A DNA stretch of 64,000 nucleotides from Rhizocola hellebori (GCF_016862955.1 NZ_BONY01000050.1:1-64000); one strand, 5' to 3'; shown: positions 8,754 to 18,338, counted from the first letter of the stretch. The notes: generated from the sequence alone by a model not told the origin. Numbers and translations are program-made.

Positions 8754-9026
8754 TCAGAGGGTCCGCGCCGGCCAGCTGAAGCCGGGGCGGCCCTTGCCGT
8801 GTGGCCGCCTATGGCTTTCGTGTCCGCTGGTCGCCGATCGGCGGCGCATCGTCGTGGGCCTGCTGGAGATCGCTAGTCCAGACCACGCGACGGAACACGG
8901 CGCTGTCCAACCCACCACTATCAGCACTGCGATCAAGACACCACTGCCGTTCGCACGGTCGTGCTCCAACGACGTTGCCGCGAACGGCATGGGAAGAGTG
9001 ATGATCGGAAGCCTGCTGACGGTCAC
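8754..9026 (-). CDS. Possible small single-span membrane protein
   Basis: The product has one hydrophobic stretch (VLIAVLIVVGWTAP) after a short polar N-terminus, then a basic Arg/Ser-rich tail. An internal ATG near 8990 is an alternative start. Coding evidence is weak, resting on the hydrophobic segment and an otherwise empty 550-bp gap (8743-9292). The rest of that gap (9027-9292) shows no gene. Confidence 0.3.
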   Translation of the reverse strand: MTVSRLPIITLPMPFAATSLEHDRANGSGVLIAVLIVVGWTAPCSVAWSGLAISSRPTTMRRRSATSGHESHRRPHGKGRPGFSWPARTL

Positions 9027-9292
9027 TGGAATCCAGATCCACCAACAGCGATCGTCTTCGATTGGGCTCCAATGTGGCGACTGGTCACAGGCGTCCGAAT
9101 AGCGGATTCATATGAGACGCCGACGGAGAACCGCAACAGTCGTTGAAACGCTTAGGACCGATCGCCGCCGGCGACGGATTTAGGACAATGGTGGCGGCCG
9201 CGGGCTGTCGGTGTTTACCGGATCGATGTGGGTCACCCTGTTCATTCGGCCCATGGGGCTATGTAGAATTTCGAGTAAGGTTCCGGAGTGTG

Positions 9293-9646
9293 GTGGACAG
9301 TGTCCGGGTGACAGCCGGTGTGGCGCAGGTGTTGGCTGTGCTGCTCGGGGATCCGAAGTTGGGCTGGTATGGCTTGGATTTGATGCGTGCGACCGGCCAG
9401 TCCAGCGGAAGGCTGTATCCGGTCCTGGCCCGATTGTTGGCGGCCGGTTGGGTGCGCGCTGATTGGGAAGACATCGACTCTGCCGTGTCGGGGCGGCCGG
9501 CCCGCCGGTGCTACCGGCTGACCCCTGACGGGGTGGTAGTGGCCCGGGCCGAGTTGGCGGCTGTGCATGAGCGGCTGCGCCCGCGGGGCACGAGAACCCC
9601 GCGGGCAGCGGGAGCCGTCACCTACACGGTCGTGTCGGGCCGGTGA
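9293..9646 (+). CDS. PadR-family transcriptional regulator
   Basis: A protein of about 117 residues with the PadR winged helix: YGLDLMRATGQSSGRLYPVLARLLAAGWV followed by the wing WEDIDSAVSGRPARRCYRLT, where GRPxRxCYRLT is the family hallmark. GTG at 9293 or 9290 follows GGAG and a TAGAAT box at 9263-9268. It overlaps the downstream membrane-protein gene by 4 bases (GTGA), so the two are translationally coupled. PadR regulators commonly repress the operon in which they lie. Confidence 0.88.
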   Translation: MDSVRVTAGVAQVLAVLLGDPKLGWYGLDLMRATGQSSGRLYPVLARLLAAGWVRADWEDIDSAVSGRPARRCYRLTPDGVVVARAELAAVHERLRPRGTRTPRAAGAVTYTVVSGR

Positions 9647-11796
9647 GCGCCGTGACGCGGTGGTTGGTGGCGTGGTTGCTGGGGTTGGCGGTACGGCGCT
9701 GGCCGGCAGAGGTACGTGAGGATCTGGGCCGGGAGTGGGTCGCCGAGTTGCATGTGCTCGGTCAGGACGATGGTGTTGGCGCATCGGTGCGGGTGTGGCG
9801 GCAGCTGTGGTTCGCGGCCAGCCTCGCAGCCGCCCGCCCGCACAGCGCAGGTTTGGGGCTATTGGGCTGGCTGCGCCGCCCGTCGCCGGTGCGGGTGCAT
9901 ACGGTGTGGCTGGTGTTCGCCCCGGTGTTCGCGCTGCTGGGCACCGCGATGATGATGGTGCCGCTGACGTTGTTGCCGGCCGGCAGCTTCACTTCGATCC
10001 TGTTTGCCGCCTTTGCGATTGGCAACTATGGGGTCCAGGCCGTGGTTGCCGCGTCTTTCGGCACGCTGCTGGGCCGGCGGTTCCTGCGCCGGGTCGGGCA
10101 GCCCGGCGGTGTGGCCGGCTACATATGGGTCACCTTGCCGCTGATCGGCGGTCTGCTGTTGGTGGACGGGCTTGCCCGCGCCAGCCGGCAGGCGTGGGCG
10201 GGCAGCTGGATGACCGCTGTCGCCGTGTTGTGCCTGGCGGTGGTGCTGCCACCACTGGCGGCCGGTATCGCCGTCCTGGCGCGGCGGCGGCGGGTCGTGG
10301 CCGTCTTCCTCGCGGTGCTGGCCGCGCCCGCGCTCACGCTGGCCATCGCGTTTCTGCTCGTGCTGCTGGCGCCACGGCCGGCCTCCGGCGTGGGAGCCTG
10401 GTGGTGGCTTGGCCACCTCGGCCGGCTACCACTTTTGACGCTGGGGTATATGAGCATCGACACACAGGCGCCGATCGAAAACATGCTGCCGCTGCTGCCT
10501 AGCTTCCTTTTCACCACCACGGTCCTCGCCTTGGCGCAGTCGATCCGGCTAGCCCGGCCACTGACCACACCTGCGGCACGGCGGCTGCCGGACGCCCGGG
10601 TAGTTGAACCGGCCGGCACGACCCCGGTACTCGAACGCCCGGACACGATCCCCGCAATCGCCGCCGGCCTGTGGTGGCACCGTATCGCCCTGGCCGGCGC
10701 GGTTTACTCGGTGCTGGCCTGGGCGGTAACCCTGACCTACCTGACGCCGAACATCGGGGTGCAAAATTCTTGGTCCGGGCGGTTCGGCCCGGACGGGACG
10801 CCGCTGCCCACCGTTGCGGCCGGCTGGCCGCAATGGGACACGCAGGCCGGCCGGGTGTGGATGCACGAACTGCAGCTGTCCGGCATCGTTTGCGCGGCGC
10901 TGTGCCTGCTGTTGGCCGCGGCCTACCTCGGCCGGCCGCTGCTGCCCACGCTTGCCGCGTCGGCCGTCCTGCTGGCGGTGAACATGGTCGTGGTCCGGGA
11001 AGGCGCCACCAGTGTCCGGCTGCTGCCCTGGCTCGCCGCCGGCGGGATCCTGCTCGGCATGGCCGTCTGGTGGGCGGCGACCCGCAAACGGCCCGACGGG
11101 CAGCACCCCCACCGGTCACGCCGGCTGGTCATCGCCATCACTGTGCTGGCCGCCTTCCTTGTCCCCGGCAGCTTCTTTCCCCGCTTCTACATCGTGGCAG
11201 GGGTGCAAGCCCCACCCGTGCTGCTGGCGGTCGCTGTGGGTCTGCCCACCATCTGGACCGTCCTGGCCGCGATGGGCGTGCTGGCCACCTCCACTCGCCC
11301 ACGACGCGGACCCAGCTGGCTACTGCCAGCCGGCCTGGCACTGCTGCCCGCCATCGGCGGTGTCCTGCTTTATCAAGACAGCCTCGTCCGCAACGACTAT
11401 CAACCGAGTTTCGGTTCCTTTCTGGCGCGCGTAGTGCTGCCGCCGCTGGCCCTGCCCATCGCCGCGTGGGCCATCGCCGCCATCAGGTCCCGGCCCGCCC
11501 CACCAAGCCTCGCGCTGCGCGTCACCCTGACCCCGCTGCTACTCGCCGCCGGCCTGCCGGTAGCCGTAGCCACCTTTCTGATCGCCATGATCCTGTCCCG
11601 GCTCGTCCTTTTCCCCATGGAATACGGACGCGCCTACGACGGCACCGTCTACCTGCCCGGCGCTGTCGCCATCGGCCTGCTCCTGGGCAGCATCGCCGCC
11701 GCCCGGCTCAACCCCGGCCCACCGCCAACACCATCACCCACGCCAGGATCCACCAGTGTGACCCGAATATCGGCCCAGGCGCACGATCGGTTGTGA
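9643..11796 (+). CDS. Polytopic membrane protein coupled to PadR
   Basis: A 717-residue protein with a basic amphipathic N-terminal section (residues 1-60; RRWPAEVREDLGREWVAEL) and then a dozen or more hydrophobic segments through the rest of the chain. The N-terminal section resembles the short cytosolic prefix seen on PadR-associated membrane proteins in actinomycetes. No transporter signature motif is evident. The GTG at 9643 overlaps the padR stop (GTGA). Genes like this are usually controlled by the adjacent PadR; what is transported or sensed is unknown. Confidence 0.8.
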   Translation: MSAVTRWLVAWLLGLAVRRWPAEVREDLGREWVAELHVLGQDDGVGASVRVWRQLWFAASLAAARPHSAGLGLLGWLRRPSPVRVHTVWLVFAPVFALLGTAMMMVPLTLLPAGSFTSILFAAFAIGNYGVQAVVAASFGTLLGRRFLRRVGQPGGVAGYIWVTLPLIGGLLLVDGLARASRQAWAGSWMTAVAVLCLAVVLPPLAAGIAVLARRRRVVAVFLAVLAAPALTLAIAFLLVLLAPRPASGVGAWWWLGHLGRLPLLTLGYMSIDTQAPIENMLPLLPSFLFTTTVLALAQSIRLARPLTTPAARRLPDARVVEPAGTTPVLERPDTIPAIAAGLWWHRIALAGAVYSVLAWAVTLTYLTPNIGVQNSWSGRFGPDGTPLPTVAAGWPQWDTQAGRVWMHELQLSGIVCAALCLLLAAAYLGRPLLPTLAASAVLLAVNMVVVREGATSVRLLPWLAAGGILLGMAVWWAATRKRPDGQHPHRSRRLVIAITVLAAFLVPGSFFPRFYIVAGVQAPPVLLAVAVGLPTIWTVLAAMGVLATSTRPRRGPSWLLPAGLALLPAIGGVLLYQDSLVRNDYQPSFGSFLARVVLPPLALPIAAWAIAAIRSRPAPPSLALRVTLTPLLLAAGLPVAVATFLIAMILSRLVLFPMEYGRAYDGTVYLPGAVAIGLLLGSIAAARLNPGPPPTPSPTPGSTSVTRISAQAHDRL

Positions 11797-12291
11797 CATC
11801 ACCATCTTCATCGCCTCTCAGAACTATGGCGTCATCGGACACCCCCCACTTGATCGGGTGCGGACTGGAACCCGTGCCGGACAACGATCGCGTGCAACCC
11901 CTGCTGCCCTGCGTCTGCCCGCTCACCGAACTCGGGTCGTACCGCGTCCGCGCGGGTTTCACCAACCATTGAGCCCCTTTTCGGCCACTGCCACGGAGCG
12001 CAAGTCCAAACCGGACCGCCTCCCTGTCGCGCCTTCGACACACGCATCGCCCAGCGCCCATCTATGCAGAACACGCGTGGCTCTACGACACAGCCGCGAA
12101 GGGACAATCGAGGTACCTAATCGGACGCCACCGACCACGTCTCACATCCGCACCATGACTACTACAGAGCGGTGATTTCCTGCCGGTCGGCAAATTAGGT
12201 TCATCAAGATTTGGGAGCTACCGCCGTGGACTGCCGGTGTTCGCTTACGGCTACGATGCGGCAAATACGAATCAGCTTTGTGAGGTGCGAC
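11797..12291. other. Non-coding gap, no feature supported
   Basis: Open frames here on both strands have Arg/Pro-rich shadow composition and no start signals. I see no repeat or RNA gene. The last 60 bases presumably hold the promoter for the gene at 12292. Confidence 0.5.
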
Positions 12292-12723
12292 GTGACACTA
12301 AGTGAACTAACCGCTTTCGAGTCAGCATATGGAGTTCTCAGCACCCTGGACACGCCGGCCCGTCGCCGCGCGTTGCAGTGGTTGACTGACGCGCTGGCCG
12401 ACAACAGATCGCCGGCATCTTCGGGTACCCCCGCTAACAGCGACCGCGCCACATCGGTATCCGCGGCGGCGACCGCGACCGTGTCACGTGGACGGGGCCG
12501 TCCGGCTGGCAAGACCAAGGCGCAGGTCCGGACCGGGCGCAGCAAGGCTGCGAACGGCAGGGCGTACCGGCGTATGCCAGAGCCTGAGGCGGTGCTCAAG
12601 GCATACCGGAAGGTCGGCACCATCTCTGCTCTGGCTGAACATTTCGATGTTCCGGTCTACACCGTGCACAGCTGGGCACGACGTCTGCGCGACCAGGGAT
12701 ACCAAATAGGCCGTGAAAAATAG
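12292..12723 (+). CDS. Small DNA-binding protein with AT-hook-like motif and C-terminal HTH
   Basis: The GTG start follows GAGGT with a 5-base gap. The 143-residue product has three parts. An N-terminal helical segment (residues 1-40) is followed by a Ser/Ala linker leading to the basic stretch SRGRGRPAGKTKAQ (about 67-80), whose GRGRP core resembles an AT-hook. The C-terminal 45 residues read as a helix-turn-helix: AVLKAYRKVGTISALAEHF, then VPVYTVHSWARRL. Two DNA-contacting elements with little else suggest a nucleoid-associated or regulatory protein. It is monocistronic. Confidence 0.7.
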   Translation: MTLSELTAFESAYGVLSTLDTPARRRALQWLTDALADNRSPASSGTPANSDRATSVSAAATATVSRGRGRPAGKTKAQVRTGRSKAANGRAYRRMPEPEAVLKAYRKVGTISALAEHFDVPVYTVHSWARRLRDQGYQIGREK

Positions 12724-12973
12724 CAGCCCGCAGTTGCTGTCTGGCGGGTCTGCGCAACGAGCGTGCTTTCGGCAACTCGGTGCTCAGATAGCCAACCAAA
12801 CGCGATTTGGCGCGGACGCTAGGCGCGGTGATACCGGATCGTCCATGGTCAATCCCTGCGGGCTATAGGAGATCCACTAGATAAATCCGCGGATCCCGCA
12901 ACGGACAGGCATAGCCGGGCGTGGGTGTGGCAGTGGTGCTCGCCGGTTAGCTGCGTTGTTAGAGAATCCGTGA

Positions 12974-13549
12974 GTGGATGTTTCCGAACTGCTGGCTCAG
13001 GCTGCCTCGATGGTGCCACCGGCTGCCGCCAACGAGGCTGGCCTGACCGTGGCCGACGCATACGAGTACCTCGACCATAACGAGTGGGAGATTGCTCTGG
13101 ACATCCTCGCCGATCTTGAGGGGTGGCCGGCACCTGTTCAATGGTGGGATCTGCTGGTCGAGGCGGCTGAGCTGATGTGTCTGACCGAGTCTGCGCACTG
13201 GTGCCGTTGGGCTCGTTGGGAAAGTGCCAACGGCATCATCCGAGCCGAATTGCGGCTGCTGCCAGCCGAGGAAGGCGGTAGGCGCACTGCGATTCCGGGA
13301 AAGGGCGTCTTGCGACCGCTCTGGGACATCGGCCGGCGCACCGCCGCGGGCAATCCTGATCTGCGCGTAGCCCGTATCTGGGTGGAGTACGCGGCAGAGC
13401 TTGCCCCGGGCGCGATAGGAACGGTTCGCCTTGCGCCGCTTGGCCCGGAAGCGTGGTGCGATCTACAACCGGGCCAGACGATCACCATGCACGAGGGGAC
13501 GCCCGCAGTCGGGACAGCCACGATCATCGAAACACCGGCTACCCGCTGA
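12974..13549 (+). CDS. Hypothetical protein, 191 residues
   Basis: A soluble protein. The N-terminal 80 residues are helical and Trp/Glu-rich (EYLDHNEWEIALDILADLEG, then PVQWWDLLVEAAELM). The C-terminal 45 residues are beta-rich and ordered like a small barrel (IGTVRLAPLGPEAWCDLQPG, then ITMHEGTPAVGTATI), reminiscent of the C-terminal barrels of translation-factor-like proteins. No catalytic motif is visible. GTG at 12974 is assigned by coding extent; the ribosome binding site is poor. Confidence 0.65.
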   Translation: MDVSELLAQAASMVPPAAANEAGLTVADAYEYLDHNEWEIALDILADLEGWPAPVQWWDLLVEAAELMCLTESAHWCRWARWESANGIIRAELRLLPAEEGGRRTAIPGKGVLRPLWDIGRRTAAGNPDLRVARIWVEYAAELAPGAIGTVRLAPLGPEAWCDLQPGQTITMHEGTPAVGTATIIETPATR

Positions 13550-13772
13550 TCTCGGGAGATCCGCTCGCCTGACAAGGAGGGCCTGATTCAGGGTCACGTC
13601 CACGGAAGTGGTGTACCGGCGCTCGGTTCGCTGACTTGCCCGTAACGAGTTAGCGGCCACCGCGTAGATCCGTCGGAACTCTCACGTTTCGAAGGATTAG
13701 CAGATGCGCTTTTAGTCATGTCACTGTAGGAAGGGTCATCGGTCGTTCATCGAGTCTGAATCGACTCATCGG

Positions 13773-13792
13773 GGCGTCGGTCACGCGACGCC
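13773..13792. terminator. Small stem-loop between convergent genes
   Basis: GGCGTC (13773-13778) and GACGCC (13787-13792) give a 6-bp stem with an 8-base loop, 8 bp past the stop of the minus-strand gene at 13801. No T-tract. Confidence 0.4.
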
Positions 13793-13800
13793 GCCCGGGG

Positions 13801-14164
13801 TCAATCCTCATCTTCCGACGCTCGGTGGATGCTCTCCGCGATGGCGGCGGCGTCCCAGCCGCCGTCCGACCCGCTGTCGCGCCACGCGGCCACCGCCTCC
13901 TCGGCCTGCTCCTCGTCCCAGTCGTAGTCCTCCACCAGGGTGTGCGTTACAAGCCGGTCCAGCGCGAGATCGTCCATGTCGGGCACTATACCCAGAGCTG
14001 CCGCGATCCTGTTCGCGTTGTGCCCGAACAGGTCCGCCTTGGTGACCGAGGTTCGGCCAGCGAACGGATCGTAAGGCCGCACCAGCACGCCGACCAGATA
14101 CTTTGCAGCGAGCCGATCCTTGACGCGGAGCTGTCCAACGAACGCGATCCAATCGCCCTCTCAC
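13801..14164 (-). pseudogene. Small acidic hypothetical gene with a frameshift at its start
   Basis: The C-terminal 95 codons (13801-14088) are clearly coding: acidic helices (YDWDEEQAEEAVAAWRDSG) and a PYDPFAGRTS segment. Coding character continues upstream in the same frame (EGDWIAFVGQLRVKD) but no usable start codon exists there before a TGA. A good ribosome binding site (GGAGG) with a GTG at 14164 lies exactly where a start is expected, in the neighbouring frame. One base change within the next few codons would join them. Either the gene is frameshifted, or translation begins at the internal GTG at 14088. No family is recognised. Confidence 0.5.
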
Positions 14165-14345
14165 AAGGAACCTCCATCAGACGCCGGAGGCGCATCGCAT
14201 GATCTTTCCGTTGCTTGTTTGCGGGAAGGTGATTGGGAGGTTAGTGGGTGCCTGCGCTTTGCTGGGAAATGCTCGGGTGCTGGGTTTCCGCGATCGCGCG
14301 ACCCCGAATCTGGGGTTTCGTGCGGGTGAAGCGTTGGGGCAGGCG

Positions 14346-15377
14346 TCAGGCTGGGGTGAAGTGGGGTGCCGGGCTGGGGAAGCCTGGTCGAAACGGTGGC
14401 ACCCGGTATGCCCCGGACAGCGTTGTCACCAGGAACTGCAGCAGACCGGTATGCATGTGCCAGGGCTCGGTGCCGGGACTGGTGACGCGCACATGCCACC
14501 GGTCGCTGCCCTGCCACGAATCGACGACCCAGGACACCACCGCCCCGTCATCGGTCGTGGCCACCGGCAGCGTAAACCCCGTCATGTACCGAAGCACACC
14601 CCTCAGCTCACCGAGCACCGGTTTGGACAGAGCCGCCGGCGCCATCAACGTGAGGTAGCCGTCGAAGACGCCGCTTCCGTAATGCTCAATCAGCCAGCGA
14701 TAATCCTGCGGCAGCTCGACTCCCAGCCGTCCCGACACCGCATCCCAATCAACCGGCGCGGCGGCTGACTCAGGGTGCGACGGCGGCACCACCAGCCGGC
14801 ACAGACGGCCAGGCAGGTCGGCGCCGTAGCTGAGATCGACCTCCACCAGAACCGGCAGGTCCGCGTCGTGCTGGACAGCCGCAACGGTGACCGCCCAATG
14901 CCCGGCCCGCAGACGCACCCGGCAGCCGTAATCTGCCAGCTCATCTACTGCAAGCGCATCAGCCGACGGCAAACCGAGCCGGCCGGCCACCATCTCCACG
15001 ACCACTTCGGCATCTAGGTACGGTTGCTCGCGGGCCGCCTGGTACGCCGCATCGTCGGCGAAGTCGTCGTCATCGATATCGTCCACCCCGCCGAGGTTCG
15101 CCAGCGTCACACCAACAGACGAGGTGCCCCGCTCGACCCTGACCGCCGCTTTGAGTCCACCGGCCGTGAACAGCCCAGGCGGGCGGGCCGCATCGGCCAC
15201 CCATCCAACATCGATCAAAAGATCGGCGAGGTGCTCGGCAGTCGGCAGGTCGACCACACCCTCCAGCCGCCGCGCCAGCACGGCCACACGATCCGCTGCC
15301 GCACCATATTCGCCAATCTCAGCCACCTGCACCCTGCGATCATAATGCCGCACCACCGAGCGCACGGCGCGTCGCAC
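14346..15377 (-). CDS. SMI1/KNR4 (SUKH)-domain protein
   Basis: A protein of about 343 residues. The C-terminal third (from about residue 208) shows the SUKH hallmarks: DWDAVSGRLGVELPQDYRWL, then EHYGSGVFDGYLTLM, and later a Trp-containing strand (DRWHVRVTSPGT). This fold is used by immunity proteins of polymorphic toxin systems and by general binding proteins. The N-terminal 200 residues are acidic (DDIDDDDFADD around residue 105) and not recognised. GTG at 15377 has AAAGG 6 bases upstream and is preferred to the GTG at 15383. No toxin gene lies nearby, so an orphan immunity or housekeeping role cannot be separated. Confidence 0.75.
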   Translation of the reverse strand: MRRAVRSVVRHYDRRVQVAEIGEYGAAADRVAVLARRLEGVVDLPTAEHLADLLIDVGWVADAARPPGLFTAGGLKAAVRVERGTSSVGVTLANLGGVDDIDDDDFADDAAYQAAREQPYLDAEVVVEMVAGRLGLPSADALAVDELADYGCRVRLRAGHWAVTVAAVQHDADLPVLVEVDLSYGADLPGRLCRLVVPPSHPESAAAPVDWDAVSGRLGVELPQDYRWLIEHYGSGVFDGYLTLMAPAALSKPVLGELRGVLRYMTGFTLPVATTDDGAVVSWVVDSWQGSDRWHVRVTSPGTEPWHMHTGLLQFLVTTLSGAYRVPPFRPGFPSPAPHFTPA

Positions 15378-15673
15378 CTGCACCCTTTGAACACCCCGTC
15401 ACGCTCATCCATCGAACTGCGGGATCTCCACGCGGCCAACACCTTGCGATCGCGACAGCGTCCTCCGATGCCCGGCGGACGGGAGCGGCCCGGCGGACGG
15501 GAGCGGCCCGCCGGGCCACGCCGGGTGCCGATCGACGGTGCCTCGCAGACCAGATGCGCTTTCAGGGCAATCAAGGAGACCGCTGGGTTCCCGGCGGAGC
15601 TACAGGCCATCGACCGCCGTTTTGAACTGACCGAGACGAACGGCACGATTGATCTTGAAGCTTGGGACCGGGT

Positions 15674-16141
15674 TCACGGCCGGCCCTGCTGGGGTCTGGC
15701 CTTGGGGAGCAACACTAGTGCGGCTGTGAGCGCGGCGAACCCAGCGAAAGCGGCGTAGATGCCCCAGCCCAGGGTCTGAGGCAAGGTGGCCCCACTGCTG
15801 CTGATCTCGAATACCTGGCTGTTGGGCAGGGCCTTGGCCATACATGAGAGCAATAGGATCGCCGATATACCGGCGACGAGCCCAAGTGCGCGCATATCTG
15901 CCCAGAGAAAGAGCGTGCCTGCCGTAAGCGCGACCATAACGATCAATGCAACCATGTACATGACCCCGAAGCCCTCCAGCTTAGAAACACTCCATGCTGG
16001 CGCGATCCTGCCGTCGTACCACGTCACTGTCGACCAATCGCCTACTAGGGCAGCGGCGCCCATGACCGTGCCGAACGTGGCCATCACTATCGCAGCAGAC
16101 TTCCTCCAGTTGAGGCGGGATTCGACCACATCTTCGGACAT
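15674..16141 (-). CDS. Four-span membrane protein
   Basis: A 155-residue protein with four predicted membrane spans: AAIVMATFGTVMGAAALVG, a central MYMVALIVMVALTAGTLFL, LGLVAGISAILLLSCMA, and a C-terminal IYAAFAGFAALTAALVLL. A roughly 25-residue extracytoplasmic loop lies between spans 1 and 2. The length and arrangement resemble small uncharacterised actinobacterial membrane proteins. ATG at 16141 is chosen over a TTG two codons upstream. No ribosome binding site is seen. Confidence 0.65.
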   Translation of the reverse strand: MSEDVVESRLNWRKSAAIVMATFGTVMGAAALVGDWSTVTWYDGRIAPAWSVSKLEGFGVMYMVALIVMVALTAGTLFLWADMRALGLVAGISAILLLSCMAKALPNSQVFEISSSGATLPQTLGWGIYAAFAGFAALTAALVLLPKARPQQGRP

Positions 16142-16211
16142 AGGCAACAGTTAACGCGCGGGAAGTCGCAGATGTCCAGCGTCCCACAAGGAGACTCCCA
16201 TTTCCCGACTC

Positions 16212-16430
16212 CTATCGTGGTGTGCCGTAAGGCCATGCGAGAAGCGCTGCGAAGACCGCCTGCTGAGCGATGGCGCCGCGGAGCTGGCTCCAATCGGGAT
16301 GGCAATCACCATGCGTGGCGTGTGAGACAGCGATGATGTCGTCGTTGACCTCAAGGTGGTCCAAATCGCTGCCGCCATGCGCGTTGGGCCCTAGCGAACT
16401 GCATCCGCCGCTGACGACCGATGATCACTA
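16212..16430 (-). pseudogene. Gene remnant without a start codon
   Basis: A minus-strand frame ending in TAG at 16212-16214 has protein-like composition for about 60 codons: SDLDHLEVNDDIIAVSHATH, then GAIAQQAVFAALLAWPYGTP. Upstream in frame there is only a TGA and no ATG or GTG. I take it as the 3' end of a lost gene. The family is not recognised. Confidence 0.3.
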
Positions 16431-16484
16431 GGGCATCGTGTCTTCTCTATACATCGCGGGAGGCGATGTCTACGCTTAGTTTTC

Positions 16485-16727
16485 ATGACAGGTATTGCCA
16501 AGCGGACGCGCCTGGTGGTCGCGTTCTGCATGCTCGTGACGTCGGCGGCCGTAACCGGCCTGGCCGCGCCCGCAATGGCCGAGCCGCGAGATCGGTTTGT
16601 CTTCACCTACTTCGCCGAGCCCGAACTTATCAACGTGGTGGGTATGAGGTTCTATTGTCACGGACAAGCCCAGGGTTGGGGCTCGGTCACGGTCCACAAG
16701 ACCGTCGAGCTCAATGACTTCTGCTGA
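16485..16727 (+). CDS. Small secreted protein, DUF6289-like
   Basis: An 80-residue precursor with a clear signal peptide (KRTRLVVAFCMLVTSAAVTG, cleavage after AMA near residue 32) and a mature peptide of about 48 residues. The mature part RFVFTYFAEPELINVVGMRF has the aromatic/valine strand plus a Cys and a C-terminal Cys seen in DUF6289-type actinobacterial small secreted proteins; one disulfide is likely. The assignment is by pattern memory only. No Shine-Dalgarno is visible; TACGCT about 10 bp upstream of the ATG could be a -10 box for a leaderless transcript. Confidence 0.65.
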   Translation: MTGIAKRTRLVVAFCMLVTSAAVTGLAAPAMAEPRDRFVFTYFAEPELINVVGMRFYCHGQAQGWGSVTVHKTVELNDFC

Positions 16728-17018
16728 AGGCGCCTCAGCCCGGCAGCAGAATGCCGCTGCGGTCGCGGCCGCCTGTCTTCCCTACTGGGAGGTGGGCCGT
16801 TTGCCGGCACGGCAGCGATCGCTTGGTGTTCGCTCAAACTGAACCTCATGTCAGATCTGAGATCGTAGGCCCTGGCCCATTAGGTCGGCGCCTCACCGAA
16901 CGCGGCAGCGTCCGAAACGGAACCATGAGCGGACAACGTGGCAGGGTCGGTGAGTGCGGGATTGGCGAGTCGGGAAGACGACCCCGGCGATAGGCAGCCG
17001 AGGCATTACCTTCGATAG

Positions 17019-18269
17019 ATGACTCTCGACGTCGAGTTCAATCCGTTCCACGGCGCCCAATTGGCGGAGCCGTACCCGGTTTATGCTCGTGCCCGGCGCG
17101 AGGAGCCAGTCTTCTTCAGCCAGGTACTGCAAATGTGGTACGTGACGCGATACGACGACATCGTCGCGGTTACCCAGGATCCCGTCCGGTTCTCCTCGGC
17201 GGACTCGGTCGACGCGCCACAAGAACGCACCGCTGAGACGCTGCAGGCGATCAAGGAGAGCTGGCTGTCGTACAGCTCGCTGACCAACAACGATCCGCCC
17301 TCACACACGGCCGTCCGCCGGGTGGTCACCAAGGCGTTCCACCAGCGCTCACGGGCCGAGCTGGAGTCTCGGGTCCGCGCCATCGCTACGGGCTTGCTCG
17401 AAGGGTTCGCCGCAGATGGCCGCGCCGAGTTCGTTGGCCAGTTCGGTCTTCCGCTGCCCTTGCGGGTCATCCTCAACCTGCTGGGCGCGCCCGAGTCGGA
17501 CCAGGCCGAGCTCAAGCAGTGGTCGGACGATTGGATTTCGCTGGTACTCGATCCACTCAGCCCACAACAGCAAGCGCACACCGTGACCCGGTTGCAGGAG
17601 TGCGGGCGGTACTGGAGCGACCTCATCGAGGCGCGGCGTGCCCACCCACGCGACGACATCATCAGCGACATGGTGGCCGCCTCCGCGCAAGAGCCGGAGC
17701 CGATCCCGCTTGCGCAGCTGGTCAACGCGTGCGCCACACTCACTCTGGCCGGCCACGAGACGACCGCCAACCTGCTGGGTAACTGCCTGCGCCAGCTGTT
17801 GACCCAGCCCGACCAGTGGCGGCTGGTCTGCGACGACCCGGCCAACATCCCCCGAGCGATCGAGGAGACCTTGCGCGCGGACACCTCGGTGCATGCGCTC
17901 ATGCGCACCACCACCGAGCCGGTAACCCTGGGCGGGATCGCGCTGCCCAGGGGAGCCCGGCTGGCGCTGCTGTTCGCCTCGGCCAACCACGACCAGACGT
18001 ACTACCCGGACGCGGCCCGCTTCGACCTACGCCGTGAACAAACCAAGGCGCATCTGGCCTTCGGCCACGGCATCCACTACTGCCTCGGCGCAGCGCTGGC
18101 CCGTCTGGAGGGCCAAGTCACACTGGAACTACTCACCAGTCGCTTACCCGGGCTACGCCTGAGCGCCGGGCAAGAACTGGCCTGGATCGCCAACCCGATC
18201 CACCGCGGCCTACGCCAGCTGCACATCGAGTGGGACACCTTGCGATCAAAGGACGGATCCCACGAATGA
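17019..18269 (+). CDS. Cytochrome P450
   Basis: A 416-residue soluble bacterial class I P450. It has the I-helix oxygen-activation motif AGHETT (residues 244-249), the K-helix ExxR motif in EETLR, and the heme-binding loop FGHGIHYCLGA with proximal Cys355. Such enzymes hydroxylate or otherwise oxidise small molecules using electrons from ferredoxin. No ferredoxin or reductase gene is adjacent, so redox partners must come from elsewhere. The downstream Rel-like gene begins 70 bp after the stop on the same strand, so co-transcription is plausible. The substrate is unknown. Confidence 0.96.
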   Translation: MTLDVEFNPFHGAQLAEPYPVYARARREEPVFFSQVLQMWYVTRYDDIVAVTQDPVRFSSADSVDAPQERTAETLQAIKESWLSYSSLTNNDPPSHTAVRRVVTKAFHQRSRAELESRVRAIATGLLEGFAADGRAEFVGQFGLPLPLRVILNLLGAPESDQAELKQWSDDWISLVLDPLSPQQQAHTVTRLQECGRYWSDLIEARRAHPRDDIISDMVAASAQEPEPIPLAQLVNACATLTLAGHETTANLLGNCLRQLLTQPDQWRLVCDDPANIPRAIEETLRADTSVHALMRTTTEPVTLGGIALPRGARLALLFASANHDQTYYPDAARFDLRREQTKAHLAFGHGIHYCLGAALARLEGQVTLELLTSRLPGLRLSAGQELAWIANPIHRGLRQLHIEWDTLRSKDGSHE

Positions 18270-18338
18270 CTGCGCGGCCACGATCGAAGCTGGCTCGGCG
18301 AGGAACACCGTCTAGCTGAACTGTCTGGAGGATTGGCG

